Part shown: one piece after another, positions 1 to 5,351 of the stretch
Position numbering within the stretch: position 1 is the first letter of the stretch
Layout: the number at the start of each line of letters is the position of its first letter
DNA from: DASPXY01 sp038227745
GTDB lineage: Bacteria; Planctomycetota; Planctomycetia; Gemmatales; Gemmataceae
Direction: 5' to 3'
NCBI GenBank assembly: GCA_038227745.1
Contig: JBBRPS010000273.1
Coordinates: 1 to 11,848, forward strand
DNA length: 11,848 bases
Notes under the pieces: model-generated
Database searches by the model: none
What the model was told of the DNA's origin: nothing
The model's input: the letters and a program-made list of their open reading frames with translations, nothing else
Program-made: the position numbers and the translations under genes

Positions 1-73
1 CGCTGATGGCCAACAGCGCCTCGACGAGGGGGGTGCGTTCGCCAGGGGGAATAACGGGAATCTCGATCCGCAT
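1..73 (-). CDS. N-terminus of a probable IS66-like transposase (partial, runs off the window)
   Basis: An open frame starts with ATG at 73 and runs leftward off the window edge, giving 24 codons. The peptide contains PVIPPGERTPLVEALLAI. From memory this resembles the first residues of planctomycete IS66-like transposases, which usually begin with an 'ERTPLVEALLAII' helix before a coiled coil. A GGAAAG stretch sits just before the ATG, very close for a ribosome binding site. A strong promoter candidate points into it from 215-243. Flanking DNA is more AT-rich than the neighbouring genes, as expected for an inserted element. Only 24 residues are visible, so the family assignment is tentative; another protein with a similar start cannot be excluded. 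Confidence 0.45.
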   Translation of the reverse strand, partial: MRIEIPVIPPGERTPLVEALLAIS

Positions 74-214
74 ACTTTCCAGAATAGGGAAGCGACCCCC
101 GATCAGCTGCGCCTCTTCCCCAGGGTTTTTGAGATGTTACTAATCATTGTCGTTAGCCCAATCAGATTTAGGACTTACGGCAGCAATGTCAGTGCCCTCA
201 ACACCTTCACGAGC

Positions 215-243
215 ATTGTAGCGGGGGCGGCCAGAGGTCGCAA
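215..243 (-). promoter_or_regulatory. sigma70-type promoter candidate for the leftward gene
   Basis: On the minus strand TTGCGA (238-243) is separated by exactly 17 bases from TACAAT (215-220). Transcription would start near 208 and run toward the start codon at 73, leaving a leader of about 135 bases. No gene is seen in 74-373. A minus-strand frame of about 50 codons ends inside this stretch but matches nothing I recognise. Confidence 0.45.
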
Positions 244-373
244 GAGGGTCATGCGAAAGTTAGGGAAGTCGTACTTGAACGTCTTCCAGCCCTCACAAAT
301 CCACGTCCTTCCTGGTGGCCGACACGCGACGCTTCAGGTGTTTACCCGTCCACGAAAGCGTGCGCAAGTCCAG

Positions 374-2329
374 TTATTTGGAATTTTGAATTTCCTGGCG
401 CAGCTTGTTGCCGCGGTACGCCTCCACGAGTCGCTCCAGCAGTGCGATACGGCAGCGGATCTCCTCGCCGTGCTCCGTGTCGGCGACGCGCCGCGACCGC
501 TCCCAGCGCCGCACCTCCGTCACCGTCGGCACGATGTCCACGCCGTCGCGCACCGCCGCCTCCACCGACTCGAAGTGGTGATGCTTCGCCAGGTACGTCC
601 CCTCCGGCTCCAGCACCAGCGTGTAGCCGTGGTCGCCGTACGCCGCCGAGAACGCCCCGTCGATCGTGATCGCCTTGCCGCTCCGCTTCAGCGGCGACTC
701 GCCCTTGTCGATCTTCACCGGTACGTGTCCGTTCACGATCAGCCCCCGCTTCGGGTCGGCGCCGAACTCCGCCAGCACCCGCTCGCAGAATGGCACTTCG
801 TGAATCAGCTGGAAGTACGGGTTCTTCGTCTCCGCGTGCGTCGCGGCGTCGGCCACCAGATCGATCTCGAACGTCGCGATCTTGTCCTTGCCGAACAGCG
901 GCGAGCGCGGCCCGCACCACAGGTACCACAGCAAATCGCGGTCCTTTTCGGCCGGCCGCTCCCGCAGCCGCGCGAACACCCCGTCCAGGGCGTCGAACAG
1001 CTCGCGGCCGCGCCGCGGCTTGCCGTCCACCTCCAGCGGCAGGAACTCGCCGCGCTCGTCCACCGGGACGCAGCCGTGGAAGATCAAATGGTCGTCGCGG
1101 CACAGCCACATCGAACCGCGGTCGATCAGAAAGCTCACCTGCTCCCACAGCTTCTGGCTCGCGAAGAACGACTCCTTCAGGCGGTCCATGCACGCCCGCT
1201 CGTCCGGCGACAGCGCGTAGGGATCGGCCGGGTCGATGGTCGGGAAACGACGGTCGCGCAGCGGGTAACTCTTGCCGTCGATCGTCACCGTGCCGCGCTG
1301 CAGGTCCATGTGGTGCAGCAGCCGGCGGTGCTCCATGTCGAACTCCGGGTTGCGCCGGATCGTCTGCCCCTCGAGCTTGAACTGCATGACCGCCGCCGCC
1401 TTCTGCATCCGCGCCATCTGGATCGCCTCGCGCAGCCCCGTGCCGCGCGGCTCGAAACACTCGGCGGGGTCGTCGGCGTAGACCTTGCGGACCAGATGCT
1501 CCAGCGATTGCAGCGTGACGCCGTAGCCCTCCTCCAGCTGCGCGAAACGACGGTAGCGCGCCGAGATGCGCAGGACGTGCGCGATTAGCGCCTCCTGGCC
1601 GAGGCAGGCGCCGACCCACGCGGCGTCGTGGTTGCCCCAGGTGACGGCGACGTTCGGCTGGTGCATCAGGTAATCGACGACGCGGTCGCCGCGCGGGCCG
1701 CGGTCCCAGAAGTCGCCGCCGATCACCAGTTCCTCGACCGCCAGGTTGCGGACCGCCCGCACCGTCAGATGGATCAGGTGCTCGATGCGCCGCGCCGCGC
1801 TGAGCCGGCTCACGATGGCCTCGACGTACTCGGCGCTACCGCCGGGCCGTTCGTAGAGGAGTTCCTGGAGGAGGTCGCGGTACTCGGCGGGCAGGGTCTC
1901 GCGGACGCGCTGGAGGCTGAGGTGGCGAGCGAGTTGGCGGATGACGGCGGCGAGGTTCTGCAGGCTGCGCCGCGCGAAGGCCAGGCGTGCCGCCGGGTCG
2001 TGCAGGGTCGGGGCGAGCCGTTCGAGGGTCTCGCGCGGGTAGAAGATCAGCGTCAGGAACTCCTGCAGCTCGGCAGGCGTGAGCTTGCCCGCGAACAGCC
2101 GTTCGACGAGGGGGCGGAGCGTGCCGGAGGCGTTGTTGATGACGTGGCGGAGCTTGACGTCTTCGCCGTGGATGTCGCTGATGACGTGGACGGTGCCGCG
2201 CGGCAGGGTCAGCTCCGCGGACAGCCGGGCGATCTCGGCGAGGGCTGCGTCGCTGTTGGGGAACTGCCGGCTCAGGGGCTGCAGAACGGTGCGCTCTTCG
2301 AGGGGGCTGAGAGTGGACATCGGAGTCAT
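374..2329 (-). CDS. fbp: class III fructose-1,6-bisphosphatase (Firmicutes type, FBPase_2 family)
   Basis: Hydrolyses fructose 1,6-bisphosphate to fructose 6-phosphate in the cytoplasm, the committed step of gluconeogenesis (EC 3.1.3.11). The 651-residue protein has the calcineurin-like metallophosphatase signature in order: SDIHGE (51-56), GGDFWDRGP (204-212) and WGNHD (231-235), with likely later metal-ligand histidines in IFHGC (His418) and VNGHVPVK (His535). LWYLWCGPRSPLFGKDK (467-483) also fits this class. Family members are about 640-670 residues, so it is full length. I prefer the ATG at 2329, which has AAGG upstream and about 47 bases of leader from the predicted start site. ATGs at 2356 and 2320 are in frame alternatives. 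The gene is divergent from the ROK sugar kinase at 2598, suggesting coordinated control of sugar flux. Confidence 0.93.
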   Translation of the reverse strand: MTPMSTLSPLEERTVLQPLSRQFPNSDAALAEIARLSAELTLPRGTVHVISDIHGEDVKLRHVINNASGTLRPLVERLFAGKLTPAELQEFLTLIFYPRETLERLAPTLHDPAARLAFARRSLQNLAAVIRQLARHLSLQRVRETLPAEYRDLLQELLYERPGGSAEYVEAIVSRLSAARRIEHLIHLTVRAVRNLAVEELVIGGDFWDRGPRGDRVVDYLMHQPNVAVTWGNHDAAWVGACLGQEALIAHVLRISARYRRFAQLEEGYGVTLQSLEHLVRKVYADDPAECFEPRGTGLREAIQMARMQKAAAVMQFKLEGQTIRRNPEFDMEHRRLLHHMDLQRGTVTIDGKSYPLRDRRFPTIDPADPYALSPDERACMDRLKESFFASQKLWEQVSFLIDRGSMWLCRDDHLIFHGCVPVDERGEFLPLEVDGKPRRGRELFDALDGVFARLRERPAEKDRDLLWYLWCGPRSPLFGKDKIATFEIDLVADAATHAETKNPYFQLIHEVPFCERVLAEFGADPKRGLIVNGHVPVKIDKGESPLKRSGKAITIDGAFSAAYGDHGYTLVLEPEGTYLAKHHHFESVEAAVRDGVDIVPTVTEVRRWERSRRVADTEHGEEIRCRIALLERLVEAYRGNKLRQEIQNSK

Positions 2330-2382
2330 GGTCGCCGCCTTGCCCGCGCGGGGCATGAGAGGGGGTGGTTCGTTTCGCCGGT

Positions 2383-2411
2383 ACTATATCCCCGGGGAGG
2401 TGCGGACGCAA
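2383..2411 (-). promoter_or_regulatory. promoter of the FBPase gene
   Basis: Minus-strand TTGCGT (2406-2411), 17-base spacer, TATAGT (2383-2388). The predicted start of transcription is near 2376, about 47 bases before the preferred ATG at 2329. Only 20 bases would remain before the alternative ATG at 2356, which has no ribosome binding site. Confidence 0.6.
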
Positions 2412-2443
2412 TCGGCCGGGGAACACCGGCGTTCGCCGCCTTT

Positions 2444-2460
2444 ACGGTTGACACAACCGT
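2444..2460. promoter_or_regulatory. 17-bp palindrome between divergent promoters, candidate shared operator
   Basis: ACGGTT-N5-AACCGT is a perfect dyad of 6-base half-sites. It lies 33 bases upstream of the FBPase -35 box and 43 bases upstream of the ROK kinase -35 box, roughly centred in the divergent control region. Its size and placement suit a dimeric regulator acting on both promoters. No regulator gene is adjacent and I recognise no family-specific motif. Confidence 0.35.
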
Positions 2461-2502
2461 GACATGCCGCCCAGTTCCGCACGGCCCGGGGCGACTTCGT
2501 CC

Positions 2503-2531
2503 TTGGGCGGGCCGGGCGCTTCGTCTACAAT
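2503..2531 (+). promoter_or_regulatory. promoter of the ROK kinase gene
   Basis: TTGGGC (2503-2508), 17-base spacer, TACAAT (2526-2531). Transcription would start near 2538, about 60 bases ahead of the ATG at 2598. Confidence 0.55.
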
Positions 2532-2540
2532 GTCTGCGCC

Positions 2541-2558
2541 GGCCCCGGAGGCGGGGCC
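2541..2558 (+). other. GC hairpin at the 5' end of the ROK kinase leader
   Basis: GGCCCCG (2541-2547), loop GAGG, CGGGGCC (2552-2558) form a perfect 7-bp GC stem within a few bases of the predicted transcript start. It could protect the 5' end of the mRNA. It does not cover the ribosome binding site near 2590, so translational control by it alone is unlikely. Confidence 0.35.
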
Positions 2559-2597
2559 GCCACCGCCACCGCTGTATCCTGTGCGCGAAAGGCCCCC

Positions 2598-3260
2598 ATG
2601 AAAATTCTGGTGATCGACATCGGCGGGACCAACGTCAAAGTCCTCGCCACCGGCCACGAGGAGGTCCGTAAAATCCCCTCGGGGTCGACCATGACCGCCG
2701 CCAACATGGTCACGAAGGCCCTCGAAGAGACGAAAGACTGGGAGTACGAGGCGATCTCGATCGGCTACCCCGGCCCGGTCGTCGGCGGCAAGGCCCTGCT
2801 CGAGCCGAAGAACCTGGCCGAGGGCTGGATCGGCTTCGACTTCAGTGCGGCCTTCGGCAAGCCGGTCAAGCTCGTCAACGACGCCGCCATGCAGGCCCTG
2901 GGCAGCTATGACGGGGGGCGCATGCTCTTCCTCGGGCTGGGCACCGGCCTCGGCTCGGCGATGATCGTCGAGCGCGTCCTCGTGCCGCTGGAACTGGCCC
3001 ACCTGCCTTACAAGAAAAAGAGGACGTTCGAGGACTACGTCGGCCTGCGCGGCCTGGAGCGGCTGGGGAAGCCGAAGTGGCAGGAGGCGGTGGCGGACGT
3101 GGTCGCCCGGCTCAAGGCGGCGGTGGTGGCCGACTACGTCGTCCTGGGCGGCGGCAACGTCAAGAAGCTCGACCGCCTGCCGGACGGGGCCCGCGCGGGC
3201 GACAACCGCAACGCCTTCATCGGCGGCTATCGGCTGTGGGACAATTACACGCAGGGGTGA
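2598..3260 (+). CDS. ROK-family sugar kinase, polyphosphate glucokinase-like
   Basis: Probably phosphorylates glucose at C6 using polyphosphate and/or ATP, feeding hexose into glycolysis. The 220-residue protein has the ROK/ASKHA motifs: phosphate-1 loop DIGGTN (7-12), GYPGPV (56-61), catalytic Asp95 in KLVNDAAMQALG (91-102), phosphate-2 GLGTGLGSAM (113-122), ELAH (132-135) and adenosine motif VLGGGN (182-187). The Cys-rich zinc motif of repressor and NagC-like ROK members is absent, and there is no DNA-binding N-terminus. Both features fit the short PPGK-like kinases, although these are often around 250 residues. GAAAGG stands about 7 bases before the ATG. It diverges from the FBPase gene. 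Substrate and phosphoryl donor are inferred from family resemblance only. Confidence 0.82.
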   Translation: MKILVIDIGGTNVKVLATGHEEVRKIPSGSTMTAANMVTKALEETKDWEYEAISIGYPGPVVGGKALLEPKNLAEGWIGFDFSAAFGKPVKLVNDAAMQALGSYDGGRMLFLGLGTGLGSAMIVERVLVPLELAHLPYKKKRTFEDYVGLRGLERLGKPKWQEAVADVVARLKAAVVADYVVLGGGNVKKLDRLPDGARAGDNRNAFIGGYRLWDNYTQG

Positions 3261-3261
3261 T

Positions 3262-3365
3262 ATTGAACCACAAAGCTCACAAAGACCACAAAGAATGTCA
3301 GAGAAATGCCAGAGAAAACACCCTCCTGCAATTCTTTGTGGTCTTTGTGAGCTTTGTGGTTCAAT
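3262..3365. repeat. long hairpin repeat with 35-bp perfect arms ('HKAHKDHKE' type)
   Basis: Arms 3262-3296 and 3331-3365 are perfect reverse complements of 35 bases, enclosing a 34-base loop. Each arm contains three 9-base units CACAAAGNN, which would read HKAHKDHKE on one strand and FVVFVSFVV on the other. Both peptides turn up as spurious N- or C-termini in many environmental bacterial genomes, which suggests a dispersed mobile hairpin. It fills most of the gap between the ROK kinase and the cyclase. No T-run follows, so it is not a typical terminator. Confidence 0.8.
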
Positions 3366-3403
3366 TCGAGCTGGGTCAGAGGCAGAGGACAGGAAGGCCA
3401 CCC

Positions 3404-5023
3404 ATGAGCAGCGAGAAAAGGAGTCCGGAGACTGCCGCGGGCGGCGCACAGGACCTCGCGAGCAAGGCCGCCGACTCCCGCCGCGCCCGCAACGCCTGGC
3501 TCGCCAACAAGCGCCAGGAGCTGCTCGCCCCCGCCAATGCCCTCCTCCAGATGAGCGAGATGCTTCTCAAGGACGCCGCCGGGCCGGGCCGCGAGGACTT
3601 CCTCGCCGACCAGCAGAAGATCCACGGCTCCTGCCAGCGCCTCCTCGCCCTCCTCGTCGAGGCCCTCGACATGGCCAAGCTTGAGGTCCGCAGCCCCGAA
3701 GCCGCCAAGCGCCTGCACCACGACCTGCGCACTCCCCTGAACCCCGTCATCGGCTTCGGTGAGATGTGGCTCGAGGACGGCGACGAAGACATCCTCGAGA
3801 CGTTCCGCGACGACCTGGAGCACATGCGCACGCTCGGCAAGAAGATGCTCGTCGGCATCGACGCCCTGCTCACCCTCAACCTGATCGCCAGCGACCCGGA
3901 CATGGACCTGCCGGAGCTGACCGGCGCCGGCATGATCCGCGACATCGTCGGCAGCCTGACCGCGGCCCCGTCTGTCCGGGAGGTTGTCGAGAAGGGCACC
4001 ATCCTCGTCGTCGATGACAATGAGATCAACCGCGATCTCCTCGGCCGCCGCCTCCTCCGTGACGGCCACACGGTCGTCGCCGCCGCCGACGGCCGCGAGG
4101 CCCTCGAACTGCTCCGCGCCCGGCCGTTCGACCTGGTCCTGCTCGACATCATCATGCCCGAGGTGAGCGGTTTCCAGGTGCTGGAGCGGCTCAAGGCCGA
4201 CGAGCGGCTGCGGCACATCCCGGTCATCATGATCTCGGCGTTCGACGAGATCGACAGCGTCGTGCGCTGCATCGAGATGGGGGCGGAGGACTACCTGACC
4301 AAGCCGTTCAACCCCACCGTGCTGGAGGCGCGGATCGGGGCGTGCCTGGAGAAAAAACGGCTGCGCGACCGCGAGGTGCTGTACCTGGAGCAGATCGAGC
4401 AGGAGCGGCGCCGCTCCGACGAACTGCTGCACGTCATTCTGCCGACCGAGATCGTCAAGGAACTGAAGGAGACGAGCCGGGTGCGGCCGCGGCGGTACGA
4501 GAGCGTGGCGGTACTGTTCTGCGACATCGTCGGCTTCACGCCCTACTGCGACGCCAACCCGCCCGAGCAGGTCGTGCTCTACCTGCAGCAGCTGATCGAG
4601 ACGTGGGAGGAGATCGCGCTGCGCCACCAGGTCGAGAAGATCAAGACGATCGGCGATGCCTTCATGGCGGCGGCCGGGCTGCTGCAGAAGGTGGAGAACC
4701 CGGTCCTGGCCTGCGTCCGCTGCGGGCTGGAGATGATCGAGGCGACGCGGAGCCTGCCGACGGCGTGGAACCTGCGGGTGGGGATTCACGTCGGGCCGGT
4801 GGTGGCGGGGGTGATCGGCAAGCGGCAGTACCTGTTCGACCTGTGGGGCGACACCGTCAACACGGCGGCGCGGATGGAGAGCCACGGGGTGCCCGGGGCG
4901 GTGGTGCTGAGCGGGCCGGCGTGGCAGCACGTGGCGCACTGTTGCCGGGGGGAGTCGCGCGGTCTGGTGTCGGTCAAGGGCAAGGGGCAGATGGAGGTGT
5001 TCCGGTTCGAGGCGTTCATCTGA
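3404..5023 (+). CDS. class III adenylate cyclase with HisKA-like and response-regulator receiver domains
   Basis: Predicted soluble cAMP-producing signal protein of 539 residues. Residues about 35-60 and 102-125 resemble HisKA H-box helices. The second, HHDLRTPLNPVIGFGEM, keeps a possible phospho-accepting His; the first (RQELLAPANALLQMSEM) has lost it. No HATPase domain is present. A receiver follows (about 199-315) with Asp204/Asp205, phospho-acceptor Asp248, Ser278 and Lys300. A helical linker (about 316-360) leads to the cyclase domain (about 365-535). Its metal ligands are Asp374 and Asp418, the adenine-selecting residues Lys414 and Asp479, and the transition-state residues Asn486 and Arg490, so all core residues for an ATP cyclase are there. 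AGGAAGG at 3391-3397 sets the start at 3404. An upstream in-frame extension to 3077 only crosses the preceding gene and the hairpin repeat. Confidence 0.9.
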   Translation: MSSEKRSPETAAGGAQDLASKAADSRRARNAWLANKRQELLAPANALLQMSEMLLKDAAGPGREDFLADQQKIHGSCQRLLALLVEALDMAKLEVRSPEAAKRLHHDLRTPLNPVIGFGEMWLEDGDEDILETFRDDLEHMRTLGKKMLVGIDALLTLNLIASDPDMDLPELTGAGMIRDIVGSLTAAPSVREVVEKGTILVVDDNEINRDLLGRRLLRDGHTVVAAADGREALELLRARPFDLVLLDIIMPEVSGFQVLERLKADERLRHIPVIMISAFDEIDSVVRCIEMGAEDYLTKPFNPTVLEARIGACLEKKRLRDREVLYLEQIEQERRRSDELLHVILPTEIVKELKETSRVRPRRYESVAVLFCDIVGFTPYCDANPPEQVVLYLQQLIETWEEIALRHQVEKIKTIGDAFMAAAGLLQKVENPVLACVRCGLEMIEATRSLPTAWNLRVGIHVGPVVAGVIGKRQYLFDLWGDTVNTAARMESHGVPGAVVLSGPAWQHVAHCCRGESRGLVSVKGKGQMEVFRFEAFI

Positions 5024-5025
5024 TT

Positions 5026-5201
5026 AGAGTGGTTTGCGTTCGGGTGTAGCGGGGAGGCGCTTTGGAGTGCGGCGCTTGGCGCCGCTTTCGGTCTTTCTTT
5101 CGTTGTCCCGCGGCCCGGCCCGAGCTAAAGAAAGAGCCAAAGCGGCGCCGAGCGCCGCACTCCAAAGCGCCCCCCCGCTACGCCCGAATGCAAACCGCTC
5201 T
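5026..5201. repeat. large imperfect inverted repeat, 75-bp arms
   Basis: Arms 5026-5100 and 5127-5201 are reverse complements over 75 bases with 7 differences, around a 26-base loop. Four of the 7 differences would be G-U pairs if the top strand is transcribed; the others are one A-C, one C-C and one G-G mismatch. The element begins 3 bases after the cyclase stop codon and ends about 60 bases before the kinase promoter. It keeps the frame open ahead of the kinase and so mimics a longer N-terminus. It may end cyclase transcription or be a dispersed element. Confidence 0.8.
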
Positions 5202-5206
5202 CGTAG

Positions 5207-5225
5207 CACAGGCGACTCGCCTGTG
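5207..5225. repeat. short palindromic repeat of the CACAGGCGA type
   Basis: CACAGGCGA, a single central C, then TCGCCTGTG form a perfect 9-bp stem. A further partial copy (CACAGGCGAGACGC) begins at 5237. From memory this sequence is a common dispersed palindrome in planctomycete genomes; a copy-number count would settle it. Confidence 0.55.
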
Positions 5226-5259
5226 GCCTGCAGTGACACAGGCGAGACGCTCAATTTGT

Positions 5260-5287
5260 TTGACAGCCTCTCCCTCCTTGATACAGT
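5260..5287 (+). promoter_or_regulatory. promoter of the Ser/Thr kinase gene
   Basis: TTGACA (5260-5265), 16-base spacer, TACAGT (5282-5287), located after the repeats and about 65 bases before the start codon at 5352. It indicates the kinase can be transcribed independently of the cyclase. Confidence 0.55.
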
Positions 5288-5351
5288 GAATTCCTCCCAA
5301 GAGGACATTCGCCCAGCGCAGCGCGACCGCCGTCTCTCCAGAGAGGTTGGC

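Noticed and set aside
134..1588. Long plus-strand open frame of 484 codons
   Set aside because: It lies antisense to the FBPase gene, is extremely rich in Arg, Leu and His without motifs, and is open only because of the high GC of the third codon position in the real gene.
2448..2476. TTGACA at 2448 as a promoter -35 box
   Set aside because: No -10-like hexamer follows at 16-18 bases; the hexamer is part of the ACGGTT-N5-AACCGT dyad.
1628..2671. Plus-strand open frame of 347 codons crossing the divergent promoter region
   Set aside because: It runs antisense through the FBPase start and both promoters and overlaps the ROK kinase start out of frame; no domain is recognisable.
3077..3403. N-terminal extension of the cyclase
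   Set aside because: The extra residues come from the ROK gene in another frame and from the hairpin repeat; AGGAAGG just before 3404 marks the real start.
3245..4939. Minus-strand open frame of 564 codons, and a second one at 3376-4272
   Set aside because: Antisense to the cyclase, low-complexity composition, and the C-terminus is only the translated hairpin repeat.
5034..5351. N-terminal extension of the Ser/Thr kinase
   Set aside because: It translates the 75-bp inverted repeat and the promoter at 5260-5287; the ribosome binding site precedes the ATG at 5352.
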